Counted from the stretch's first letter, positions 25,201 through 35,615 are shown. The stretch is DNA of 64,000 bases from Solenopsis invicta (GCF_016802725.1 NC_052673.1:18396156-18460155); one strand, 5' to 3'. Notes: a model not told the origin generated them from the sequence alone. Made by a program: numbers and translations.

Positions 25201-28200
25201 CTCGCGCAACTACTTTCGATAAATTCCTCGACGAGATATTTCTCAAGTTTATTTTCGACACGGCACGAATTAATTATTCGATACGCGAATACGATGCGCG
25301 TTACATTTGCCCTTATCTGCTTTTTCCAATACAACTCTACCTCGCTCTGTTCAATTTGCCAGGCCAACTTTCCGCCCACACGAAGAAAAGACAAGACGAC
25401 TGATAACGCCGTCAAAATAAAGTAAAAAAAAAAATATATATATGCACATAAGAATGCATATGAATAGATGCTACAGTGTCGAAGCGATAGACGATAGTGA
25501 CGTGAGAGAGGCACAGGATTTCCAGCGAAGTTTGCCTGTTGTCCAGCCGTCCTAAAGGGACAACTAGAACGCCGTGAGAGGGTGGGAGTCTCTATATTAA
25601 ATCATGGGCGAGACTTCTGCTGAAAGCCAGTCGTTCGCGAAGCGTTGAAACATACGTGAAGGATTTCTGCGTCTGCCGGTTCTCGTAGATTACTAAATAT
25701 TTTTTCATCCTCAAGTTGTATCGCCTTAGATCGTGTCGGTTCGTCGACCCCATCGCACAATCATTCGCGTTGATAAAGACTGGGTAAAACCACTTGACAT
25801 AGTTCTGTAGGAAATTTTGATGCAGACATGGATTAATTCGCATTTTTTGCATTGAAGGAAGAAATTGTTCAGGGGAGGGAAGAGCTCGAAGAGAGATTTG
25901 ATTCTAATCGTTGATCGAGAAGATGAAGTGGGCTGGAAAAAACTGAGAAAAAGATTTGAAAAAAAAAAAAAAAAAAATATCAAGACTTTCTTGGGTATCT
26001 CGCCGGAAAAAGAGCCGGTTTCGAGAATGAAGTTGACCGCATTAAAATTGGTGTCGTGCCTGTTTACAACGCTACTACTCGCAGTAATTGTTCTCGGATA
26101 TCCCGCCAGTAATAGTGAAGCAGTAAGTGTCTTTGTATGCGATATCATAATCGTTATTAAACGGAGTTGATACCAATAATGAAAATAATGTAATTAGAAA
26201 TTGTGAGATTTACCAATTTTGGAACACCGCGATTTCATTGGTACGAAACACGCACAAGCATAAAATTCCCTTTTCTTTTGCTGAGTGTCAATTATAATAA
26301 ATGCGACTCATATTTTTCTCCATTGTAAGCACGTGGGAGGTATATGGTAATGTCGAAAGTACGAGTGGACGTTGGTCATTGAACGTTCCTCGTTAAACCA
26401 ATCTTTATTTGTCCGAGAGAGTGCAATGATGTATCCAACCACTTTGAGCTGTAGTTGGTGCGTGATCTTGTAAACAGGAAGACTTTTCGTCAAGATTTCA
26501 ATCTTTTAATCTTTTCAGTAGCCACTCTACCTGATTAATGCAGTCTCGTCATTATGGAAATTTTTTCTTTCCTTTCCGTACTTTTTACTAATTTTTTGTG
26601 CTGGTAATTTTGCAATCTTTTATTCAATAATCCTAATAATTCTGTTTAAGCTATATAATTTGCAGGCGATCGAGAACATGAGGCAGATTCCGCAATGGCA
26701 TTGTCTCCGCTATAGAAAGTTCGATTTTGTTCGTCGCTGTCGAAATTATCGCTTAGGAAGAAGACACTGACAAATGGATATTCAATACGATCCACGATTG
26801 GCAACCGCGATGCCTTATGGCAAATTTCGTCGTCCAATCATGCAAAACATACCATTTCAAGTCGTTAAACTGAATAAGTTAAATTCATTTAAATTAGTTT
26901 AAATTATAGACATCTCCATAAAAGCATTTATGTTGAAAAGTAAAAATTATTTAGAATTCTAATGAAAAAATCTGCATTAAGTACAATTAACAATCATGAT
27001 AAAAAAAATATTGTATTCCATATTATTTTATTTTTATTGGTAAATCTTTATCTTTTTACCTGTATACGAATTTTTCAACACAGAATTTTATTTTCGTGAT
27101 TTTATTGATTCTGAATTTTTTAATATTCAAAACGACATATTGAAATGACTTTTTACATTATCTTTATATTATAGAACATGTATAATGCATTTGTTATTTT
27201 ATATTAATTTTTTTTACATTTACTTTAGATTAGTAAACTTTTATTTATTTTGCAAATTGTCTCTGTTTGTTTACTTAATGTAAATTTGATCTCAAATATA
27301 ATGAAATTATATTATTCAACAATAAAAAATACTTTTTTGTCAGTAATATTATCAATTGGCATACCAATTGTGTAAGAGTATTATTAATAGATAAAAAATT
27401 TTTCAAGAATCCTAAAAGTCGCAAATAATTGAACTAGATCATAACAAATAATTATAGATTAAAAAACTATTTCTTGAATTAATTTTAATAATATATTTAT
27501 CTCTTAAATAAAATTTCTTTTAATTTTAGGACATTTGTACGTAAGATGCGACTTGAAGGAATCTTTCCGTGAAACAAATTTTGAAATTCAGAATTCTACC
27601 TACATCTTGTATCATTCCTTTCGCTGGTATGCCAAGATGTTCATGAACTTGCGCGACAGTCTGCTCCTTACTCGAAGATGTTTGAGCCGCTATAAAGTTG
27701 GAGAAAGCAGTCAATGGCATGGTTCCTTTGTCTGAAATAATCTCTAACGAGACACTCGCTTCAGATTCTGGCTCCAGGGTCAGTAATTCCTAAACAGAAT
27801 ACAATAATATATAGATACAAAATATAAATACACTTACATTCCAAATTAATTTGTTACTCAAAGATATGTAAATTAATTTATTCATAATTAATGTAAAACA
27901 TACCTGATTCGAGTCCAAAAAATATAGTTGCGACTTTCGTTGCCATTGACTAAAGGAATTACGTTTTTCCTGCAGATGAGGTACAAAAGTAGCTGCTAAT
28001 ATAGAACTGGTACTTTCGATGAGGCATTCTTTCTTATAAATGAGTGTTGCACTTTGTGGTGTAAACACGTATACTAAAAGCAAGCAAATAATCTTTATCA
28101 AGAATATAATAAGATTAAAAAATATAAAAAAATATAACAATACAAATATTATGTAAAATTGTTATATAATATAAAAAAATATATATTACAACATATATTA

Positions 28201-30184
28201 AAATAAAATTCTTAATAATTCTTTTGGCAATAAAATAAATAATAAAGAGGCATTTACAAATGTATAACGTACATGAATTATCAGATGTAAATGCTGCCAT
28301 GTATGTAGATTTTAGATCACACGTGAGACTCACGACATTCAAAGATACGCTCCATGTTATAGCAAGAGTTAAAATATTCCAAACTGTTATGTGCTGCTGA
28401 GACACAATTACAACAAGATGACAGGCCTCGTGTTTGCCGAATTCTATTAGTCTATAAACATTTTACAATTATGCGCTTGACGATCATTTTTCACATTTAG
28501 CTAAGAAGAGATTTATTAACAATATATTTATTAATTATATATATTTTTTCTTGACTTACGTTATCGGATGATTATACTGAGAATGTGTAAGACTGGATTT
28601 TAACTCGCAAGTTTCAGGCACCCATAAAGTTAAGGTAGAATTAAAGCCAACAGCTAATAACGAACCATCTGCTGAAAAACCTGCATCTGTAGCAGGTAAA
28701 TTGCGATAATCTCCTACTCCATAACAATACCAATGTTTCGTTTCTTTATCTGTAACAAATATATTAAATAATGAAATATTTCGCTAATATATATTTCGCT
28801 AAACTTTAATGAAGCTATTTTATTACAAAATATATATAATTAAATATATGTACCTTCTATAGTAGAAGATTTTCTCAAATTCCACAATTTAAATTTATTA
28901 TCTTTTCCAGTAGTAACTGCTAACCATTCTCCATCGTCAAATGTCGTATCTGGTTGAAAATGTAGTGCATTAATTCCATTCTCATGAGGTAATTCAATGG
29001 ACGTATTTAATACAAATCTAAAATGTTAATAAATTATATACTAACTATATATTATAATGTTAATAAATATTATATATAAATTATATATGGCATTAGTCTA
29101 AATAAGTATAATAAAACTTATATTTACATTTGCGTCTTCAGATTGTAGAGCCAGAATTTTAATCTAACTTCTATAGACGAAACTTTGTCATTTCGTTCTT
29201 CAACCGTTGCCATCCATGTACCATCATGATTCAGAGCTATTTTTGTAACTTCTGTATTTACAATAATTGCATCGCGTTCTTGGGTCAAAAAATTTTGAGC
29301 AGTTATATTAATCTGGAAAATATGTCAAAAAAGTTTTACTATTTATTCTAATTTTTTTAATATTATTTTTTTCTTCTGTATGTGTAACAAATGTTTTACT
29401 CACATTGTATAATAGATTTTTTGTATGAGTGTTGTAAAATTGTACATGTCCAGTACGGCTATTTAGAACGAGACTACCTGTTCTCGGGTCGACAATAAGC
29501 CCTGCAGGAAATAAATCTTTGGACGATGAAGCAACACCCCATGTAAAATTTTGTATCACTGATGTCAATTTTCTTTGAGGATTTACAACAACAATGCCTG
29601 TTACAATTGAAATGATTAGTTGTCATAAACGTGCTAATAACTTAAAACTTTACAACAAAAAATTTTACCATTATCTAAAGTGGATACTGCAACATATAAA
29701 TTATCTGGTGCAATAGTGAGATGTTTAATAGGCGCCGGTAATCGTGGAAGGAATGACTTATGTTGGGGATTTGCTAAAGTCCATTTTACCAACACGCATT
29801 CACCACCACCTGTATACATATGGCCACCTGTAAAATAAACAAGTGTATTATAAAGTGCCTATGTATTATATTACTGGTTTGTGAACAATATCTTGTAAAT
29901 GTATGTTAAAGATATCTCTACCTGATTTGCTAAACACTATTTCTGTAACTGGTAATGTATGCCAGTGAAAAACAGCTGTGTATGGCCTATTCTGGAATAA
30001 ACTTCTCCATACCACTACACGACCTGTAGAATCTCCTGTGGCAACACACTCATCTTCTGGATGTCCTGCTATGCAAGTAGGTAATCTGCCAGTTTTACCA
30101 GTCTTGTGTCTACATTTAGATTAAAAAATTAAAATTATGTTACAATATATATATATATATACTATACTATGTGTGTGTGTGTGT

Positions 30185-30222
<38 letters not shown>

Positions 30223-31447
30223 GCACACACGCACGCACACATATATATAGTATATAGTATATATTAAAATGTTACACATTAATTTTAAATACTAGCATAT
30301 ATACATATGTATATGTACATATATGAAAATCCTTAAATATCTTACATTTTATTTACTAAATTTCTAGCTGGATTTAATATATGTAAATCCGTATCATTTA
30401 AAAGTGCTATTAAATTCTCTCCATGATTCCCAATTATATCAATATAATATTCTTGTGATTCGGTGCTGAAAAAATACATGATAAATTATAAAAATTATGA
30501 ATTATTCATGTAATTAACAGATAAAATTGAATAGAAAATGTTCTTTACAAAATATGTATTGATTTTATGCACACTCCAGTTTCTATATCAAATAGAAGTA
30601 CATATATCTTATCTTCAGAGAAATAAGTTATTAACGTTTGACATATCTCATTTCCCTGAGCAGTTCTATATTTCACAATGTGAAAGGTTTTAATTTTTGC
30701 CTTGCTGAAAATCTTGGCTGGAAATTTTAATTGCTGCAAAAATACCAATATATATTCATATTATTCTTATATACCTATAAATAATAATTATAATAACAGC
30801 AGAGGAATTAACAAATTAAAAAATTAAAAGTTAAAAAACTAATTACATTAATTAGAAGCTAAAACGTATATACTATATAACTTTAATAGGTTAGTGTTAA
30901 AGATATCTCAAATTCAAAATGTTAACAAATAAAGTAATTTTAAGTTCTTACTAATTTTTTCGTGTTAATGCCACTTTGGCAATTCCATAAATTCAATTCA
31001 CCATTTTCAGTGCAACCAATAATAACACTGGCGTTATCTGGATGCACTGTTACACCAGCAATTCTGTGATCCAGAGATTCAAATTCTCGCACAAAATCTC
31101 CTGTTTGCGTGCTATATACTCTTATTACATTCTTCCACACTATGTGTAGAGTTCTGAAAACAAAATTATTGATTATACACTGATAACTGCTACATTAGAC
31201 AAGCTAATTAACCTTAAAAAAATAAAATTCAAAATATATATAAAAACTAAAATAAAACTCACTCTCCATCACTAGAAAAGAATGGCCGTTGATCAATTAT
31301 ACTCCCACCGCCTTTTCTTTTCACAATCAAATTATTATTTTGTTTTTTCTTCACAGGGGAATCGTCCAATTCGATAAGGTTAACGCATGTATCCCTAAGA
31401 TTAGAGTTATTGACAACTTTCATTTGCATTTTGATACTTGTGTACAC
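22278..31447 (-). CDS. WDR75: WD repeat-containing protein 75 (UTP17/NAN1 homologue)
   Basis: A nucleolar WD40 protein of the t-UTP part of the small-subunit processome, needed for pre-rRNA transcription and 18S processing. Fifteen exons, all canonical GT-AG: 31447-31263, 31153-30952, 30733-30549, 30465-30346, 30109-29922, 29827-29669, 29597-29404, 29312-29128, 29017-28854, 28749-28560, 28451-28273, 28073-27904, 27789-27604, 22804-22686, 22464-22278. All phases agree and give 870 residues, close to the human protein (about 830). N-terminal GGGSIIDQRPFFSSDGE aligns with the human start region. WD-type motifs such as DNKFKLWNL and STLTLWVPE recur. The C-terminal block LLRISSHTLPPMRLLCLSF is the typical family tail, followed by a divergent acidic end. 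Later Met codons at 31429 or 31423 are alternative starts. Intron 13 is about 4.8 kb, very long for this gene, and hosts a peptide gene on the other strand. Confidence 0.92.
23307..23342. repeat. Palindrome with GT/TA core in WDR75 intron 13
   Basis: CTTGAAGTATGTGTGTGT and ATACACACTTCAAG form a near-perfect inverted repeat around a TA-rich centre. Probably of microsatellite origin. The CTTGAAGT/ACTTCAAG ends extend the symmetry beyond the simple repeat. Confidence 0.75.
23770..23860. repeat. Direct repeat of the sequence next to the last WDR75 exon
   Basis: AATATTTTAACAA...ATATTAAAATCATT here also occurs at about 22490-22570, beside the last WDR75 exon, and at about 34440-34520 in the duplicated block. 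The copy at 34440 looks closer to this one than to 22490. A 64-codon plus-strand open frame just upstream (23590-23784) is not recognised and is probably chance. Confidence 0.55.
23900..24280. mobile_element. Possible decayed DNA-transposon remnant
   Basis: The right end, AAAATGAAACACCTTGTATA, resembles the frequent insect transposon terminus ending in ACACCCTGTATA. The left boundary and TIR are unclear and there is no coding capacity. It lies within WDR75 intron 13. Confidence 0.3.
25540..26026 (+). promoter_or_regulatory. Probable promoter and 5' leader of the nested peptide gene
   Basis: A GC-balanced island in an AT-rich intron. A TATA-like word (CTATATTAAAT, about 25592) lies about 430 bp before the ATG. 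The leader has a run of A residues at 25960-25978. The transcription start is inferred only from composition and position. No NF-kappaB/Relish-type site was obvious to me. Confidence 0.35.
26027..26770 (+). CDS. Nested gene for a secreted Arg-rich two-cysteine peptide
   Basis: Two exons, 26027-26122 and 26666-26770, joined by a canonical intron (GCA|gtaagt and tttgcag|GCG, phase 0), encode 66 residues on the strand opposite WDR75 and inside its intron 13. Exon 1 has a basic start (MKLTALK) and a hydrophobic core with Leu/Val/Ile runs, then YPASNSEA: a clear signal peptide with cleavage near LG|YP. Exon 2 encodes a 34-residue cationic segment (nine Arg, one Lys) with two Cys 11 residues apart: WHC at 11-13 and RRC at 23-25, ending NYRLGRRH. 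The GRR could be an amidation/cleavage site. I do not recognise a family. It could be a cyclic neuropeptide or hormone, or a single-disulfide beta-hairpin antimicrobial peptide like arenicin. GC content of both exons is well above the AT-rich intron. An in-frame upstream Met at 25865 exists, but 26027 gives the signal peptide directly. Confidence 0.6.
30145..30259. repeat. Compound TA / GT / CA / TA microsatellite
   Basis: Intronic in WDR75. An (AT)n run, then (GT)n, then a long (CA)n with CGCA interruptions, then (TA)n. GT followed by CA makes the tract palindromic and able to form a hairpin. It is likely to be highly polymorphic. Confidence 0.9.
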
Positions 31448-31630
31448 ATAAAGCGCTTAAATTTACATAAATATATTTATTTAAAAATTATATATACACA
31501 ATCTACACTTTTTTTGAATATTTTATTTTTATCTTTAACGACAGAGAAGCACATGGTCCATGATCCTTTTTGCAACTAGCCAGTTGGAATGGAGGGAGAT
31601 GGCTGCAGTACTCGCTTCACTTTTCAGCAT

Positions 31631-31730
31631 CGAGCGATCGAATCGATTATGTTATCTCTGTCGCTCTCGAGTCATTTCTTTCAAGAGAAAAGGAGACAGC
31701 AGATAGTCGCTTCGTTGATTCGATCGCTCG
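31631..31730. repeat. Hairpin upstream of WDR75
   Basis: CGAGCGATCGAATC at 31631-31644 and its exact complement GATTCGATCGCTCG at 31717-31730, with partial pairing inside (TTATCTCTGTC against GACAGCAGATAG). A diverged counterpart occurs at 35363-35455 in the duplicated block. Confidence 0.75.
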
Positions 31731-32731
31731 AGGCAGGTCAAAGAGTGGAGCTAGTACTGCTCTTCTCCACTCATTTAAAAGAAGCGGCACTATTAAAGAA
31801 AATTAAAAAAAATTTTTTAGATAGATAATAAAACGTTTATAAATTATTTGAATGTCAAGAAAAAAAGACAGTAAGATAACAGAAAAAATAGATAAAGGTA
31901 AGATATTCAACACAAAATATAGCAAGAGAATACTATATTTCGTCATTTTAATCAGTACTTAATTAGAAGAGTTTTTAATACATTAGTCGTGTAAGATGTA
32001 AAAATTAGATTTCAAGAATAAAATTATTTAAATATAAAATATAAATATAAAAAATTTACACTATTATTTTCTTGAATTTATAAATGTGTATCCATAATGC
32101 ATTTTTACACTATGTATCTGCAAAAAAAAATTGACGCCAACGTGATTGGACGAGAACTGGTTTTTTTAACCGTGCTATGAACATTGGCTAATCACTTACG
32201 TTATTTTTTATACTTTTGTTACTTCAGACACAATGAACAGAATAGAAAACACCTTGGTGAAAATTTTCTTCAAAATTTTTCAGAATTTCTGAAAAAGATA
32301 TTTAAAAAATATTTATTTAAAAGAGATATTTATAGCGTTGCAATATAAATCTAAGATAGAATTTGATCAAACACTATGACGTTTTCCTGCTGATGTCTTA
32401 TCGGCGGACAAGCTAGCGTTGACAACGCGAAGATTTATTACAGGTATAAAGATTCTTAACTGTAGCCTAAAAATATTCTTAAGGAAATACTCTGAATCTC
32501 TGAAACACAAAATGGTACATTTATGTGTATTCGATAAAATTAATATTAAAATTTAAATTATTTTAATAGACGTTTGAACACATACAATTTCAACTTCCGT
32601 CAGACATGCTTTCAGCCTCTTCATGACAAGTTATATTCTCTTAGAGATAATATATTAGCCGTTTGTTTCTCGTGATGAGCAAACTTCGCAAAATTTCTTC
32701 TCAAAGACTTAACATTTCTACTATCAAATAA

Positions 32732-32732
<1 letters not shown>

Positions 32733-32782
<50 letters not shown>
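32733..32782. repeat. TA microsatellite, copy-2 specific
   Basis: About 25 TA units upstream of EcKinase copy 2. The homologous place upstream of copy 1 (about 20522) has no expansion, so it grew after the duplication. Confidence 0.9.
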
Positions 32783-32784
<2 letters not shown>

Positions 32785-33062
32785 AAGCAAATAATCTTAA
32801 CATCGTCAGGTTTAACTTTGTTGCATCACTCTAAAAATGTCATATAGAAGATTTTGTCAGAAGATATCTTGATGGAAATATCTTACACTATACATATATG
32901 CAGCGGGATCGGTGATAGTAAATTTGATGCATCGTCGACAAATATATGACGAGTATATAAAGACGAACAGATTCTCCTGATACTATCATTTACCCAAAAG
33001 TATCGTTTACGAAAAGAATACAATCGTCCGATACAGTTATACGAATAAAAGAGTATCTTGAA

Positions 33063-34298
33063 ATGGAAACCGTCGATGTCATCAAGAATTATGATATTTA
33101 CAAATTGCTCTCTTTCGAGGAAGCGAAGGAGGTAGTGAAACGCGCGTTGAGCAATGACGCCGATCTAATAGAATACACTATTCAACCGTACTCCAACGGC
33201 AAGCTCGGATTTCTCGGCTCTCATTATAGGCTCGATGCAATAGCCACGAGGAAAAAGGAAACTGTCACTCTGGCATTTTTTTTCAAGACCATACCTTACC
33301 AAGTGCCCGATCAAGCCGACTACGTGATAAAAAAGGGTGTCTTCTATAAAGAAATAAAATTTTACAGCGTCATAATGCCATTGCTCACTGAGGGATATCG
33401 CGCAGAACCATGGGCACCAATGTGCTACAAAGTAAAGAATGATTCGATAGTCTTCGAGGACTTGAGTGGAAAGGGGTACTCGATTCGTAACAAACTGTTC
33501 GACAAGACGCTCGTGCGTGCGGGTTTAAGCGCTCTTGCGCGAATGCACGCCGCCTCCCTCTTGGCGGAAGCTCGCCTTGGCACATCCCTCAACCAGCTGT
33601 ATTCCGATGCTTTCGTGGAGGCAGCCTTCGTTAGCGAAGGAATGACACGAGAATGGTTTGAATCAGGCATCGGTGTGGCCGCGGCCGTAGCCGAGCACCT
33701 GGGACACAATCCTGACCTGGTACGATCGACCTGCGAACAGGTGTATCACGCTATGAAACCGTCACGTACAAAGACAAACGTAGTTAGTCATGGAGATCTT
33801 TGGGGTAACAATCTTCTCTTCAATAACGACGTGCCGCCTATGTGTTTGTTAGTGGACTTCCAGCTTTTAAGGTACTCTCCCTTGGCGCACGATGTAGCAC
33901 AGTTTTTGTATCTGTGCACGGATCGAAGTTTTCGACAGACTTGCGAGAGCGCGATGTTGCGTCATTATTACGAGACGCTACGCGAGACCCTGAACATTCA
34001 TGAAATTAGTACTCGAATACCTCCATGGTCAGAGCTGATCCAAGGCATGGAGGAACAACGATTAGGAGCCCTTATTACTGCAATAATCTACTTTCCTACG
34101 GTTCTCATGGACGAAAATCTTGGCGCGCAAGTTGTAAACGATCCGGCGTCTTACGTTGAGTATTATTTTCGGAACAGAAACGAATTCGTCCTCTCAAACA
34201 TGGAGAAAGATCCGATTTACGGAAGAAGGATCAGCGAAGCTGTTATCGAACTCGTCGAACTCGCTTCACGACTGGATCAATTACCAAAACCATCTTAA
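33063..34298 (+). CDS. EcKinase-family (CHK-like) kinase, copy 2
   Basis: A single-exon, 411-residue paralogue of the gene at 20861, aligning without gaps and about 82% identical by hand count. Both family motifs are kept at the same positions: HGDLWGNN (H243, D245) and LVDFQLLRYSP (D265). The catalytic-loop residue after HGD is Leu here and Pro in copy 1. Substitutions cluster in the middle (about residues 175-235), a region that may shape the substrate pocket in this fold, while the core motifs are fixed. The frame is intact, so it is likely functional. Homology to copy 1 extends about 730 bp upstream, so it was duplicated with its promoter. Downstream it is followed by the broken WDR75 copy. 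Confidence 0.93.
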   Translation: METVDVIKNYDIYKLLSFEEAKEVVKRALSNDADLIEYTIQPYSNGKLGFLGSHYRLDAIATRKKETVTLAFFFKTIPYQVPDQADYVIKKGVFYKEIKFYSVIMPLLTEGYRAEPWAPMCYKVKNDSIVFEDLSGKGYSIRNKLFDKTLVRAGLSALARMHAASLLAEARLGTSLNQLYSDAFVEAAFVSEGMTREWFESGIGVAAAVAEHLGHNPDLVRSTCEQVYHAMKPSRTKTNVVSHGDLWGNNLLFNNDVPPMCLLVDFQLLRYSPLAHDVAQFLYLCTDRSFRQTCESAMLRHYYETLRETLNIHEISTRIPPWSELIQGMEEQRLGALITAIIYFPTVLMDENLGAQVVNDPASYVEYYFRNRNEFVLSNMEKDPIYGRRISEAVIELVELASRLDQLPKPS

Positions 34299-34344
34299 AA
34301 ATTAAATATGTATTTTATATATAGTGGATTCGCAAATCAAATCA

Positions 34345-35150
34345 TCGGTAGTAATGCTTCGTTATGACTTCTCTTAGAACTGAAGTATCATTTTGAGCAT
34401 CGTTAATACTGTCCCTGAAAATGAGAAAAATCATTGTAGATACAAATATTTTAACAAGTTATAATTAGTAGAAATTTCAGAAATAAATATTAAAATCATT
34501 ATCAATCAACAATAAGAATAAAAACATATATACTATACAAATTTATGTGTGGTGTTAAACATATCTCAAAATAAAAATATTAACAAATGGAGTAATATTT
34601 TAAGTTCTTACTAATTTCCTAGTAATAATGCCACTTTGGCAATTCCAGAAATCCAATTCACCATTTTCAGTGCAATCAATAATAATGCACTGATAGTGTT
34701 ATCTGGATGCACTATTATGCTAGCAATTCTGTGATCCAAAGGTTCAAACTCTTGTATGAAATCTCTTGTTTGCATGCTATATGTTATCCTTATCCCATTC
34801 TTCTGCACACTATGTGCAGAATTCTGAAAATAAAATATTTATTGATTACACACTGATAACTGCTACATTGACCAATCTGATTAAAACCTCAACAAAATAA
34901 AATAGAACTCAAAATATATAATATATATAAAAACTAAAATAAGACTCACATTCCATCATTAGAAAAGAGTGGGCGTTGATCAATAAACTTCTACTGCCCT
35001 TTCTTTTTACAATTATATTTTCACTGCCTTTTCTCTTCACAATCATACTTTCATCCTCTTTTTTTTCTTCACAGGTGAATTCTCCAGTTCGATAAGGTTA
35101 ATACATGTATCCACAAGATTAGAGTTATCGACCATTTTCATTTGCATTTT
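34345..35150 (-). pseudogene. WDR75 fragment: last exon and exons 1-2, middle deleted
   Basis: A minus-strand remnant of the WDR75 gene at 22278-31447. It contains part of the last exon (about 34345-34420), then exon 2 (about 34612-34823) and exon 1 (about 34950-35150), with everything between missing. Exon 2 keeps DHRIA and VHPDN but is frameshifted by a short insertion after VHPDN. Exon 1 keeps the start region (MQMK) but carries a tandemly repeated segment (CTGCC...TTTCTCTTCAC-like units near 35005-35060) and frame changes before the donor. Splice sites of exon 2 survive in recognisable form. It cannot encode a WD40 protein. It could still be transcribed from the duplicated promoter. Confidence 0.85.
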
Positions 35151-35362
35151 GATACTTGCGTGCACACAAAGCGTTTAAATTTACATAAATATATTTATTT
35201 AAAAAATATATATATTAAATTCACACTTTCAAATATTTTATTTTTATCTTTTGATGACAGAGAAGGCACTTGGTCAATGGAGCCTTTTTAAAATCAGTCG
35301 GTGGAGGGGATGGATGGCTGCATCATTCGATGAAGTTGGAGCACTCTTCGACCTCGAGCAAT

Positions 35363-35455
35363 CGATTCAACGAATCGACTATTATCTCTTTCTCTCACAA
35401 GGTATTTTTCTAAAGAGAAAAAGAGATAGTAGATAATTGCATTCGTTGATTCGAT
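35363..35455. repeat. Hairpin, counterpart of the WDR75-upstream hairpin
   Basis: The left arm, around CGAATCGACTATTATCTC, pairs imperfectly with the right arm (GAGATAGTAGATAATTGC followed by ATTCGTTGATTCG). It belongs to the duplicated block and immediately precedes the transposon at 35465. Confidence 0.7.
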
Positions 35456-35456
35456 C

Positions 35457-35615
35457 GTTCAAAGGGGAGGGTCCCAGATGCGCACAGACCCGATCGGACA
35501 CCACCAATCACGTAATCTAATCTAACCCAACCAACGGAAATACTCTAGGCATCGGCTGCTATAATTGGTGGTGTCCAATTGGGCCTGTGCGCATCTGGGA
35601 CCCTCCCGTTCAAAG
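35457..35615. mobile_element. 143-bp non-autonomous DNA transposon with 8-bp TSD
   Basis: The element at 35465-35607 has 44-bp terminal inverted repeats starting GGGAGGGTCCCAGATGCGCA, with about four mismatches between arms. It is flanked on both sides by the identical octamer GTTCAAAG (35457-35464 and 35608-35615). An 8-bp duplication is typical of hAT, P and Merlin superfamilies, and the terminus does not settle which. It has no coding capacity. The near-perfect TIRs and exact TSD indicate a recent insertion, after the EcKinase-WDR75 duplication because it sits at the end of copy 2. It lies about 360 bp upstream of the PAXBP1 start. Confidence 0.9.

Larger units (their letters stand above)
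31448..33062. other. Intergenic: WDR75 promoter side and EcKinase copy 2 upstream region
   Basis: 31448-31800 is the WDR75 5' flank and is repeated at 35150-35460. It includes a hairpin at 31631-31730. 32333-33062 is homologous to 20115-20860 upstream of EcKinase copy 1. A TA microsatellite at 32733-32782 is present only in this copy. The intervening 31830-32330 is AT-rich with nothing called. Confidence 0.7.

Noticed and set aside
26646..26837. 63-codon minus-strand frame over the second peptide exon
   Set aside because: Antisense to a splice-supported exon and without its own splice sites; considered a shadow.
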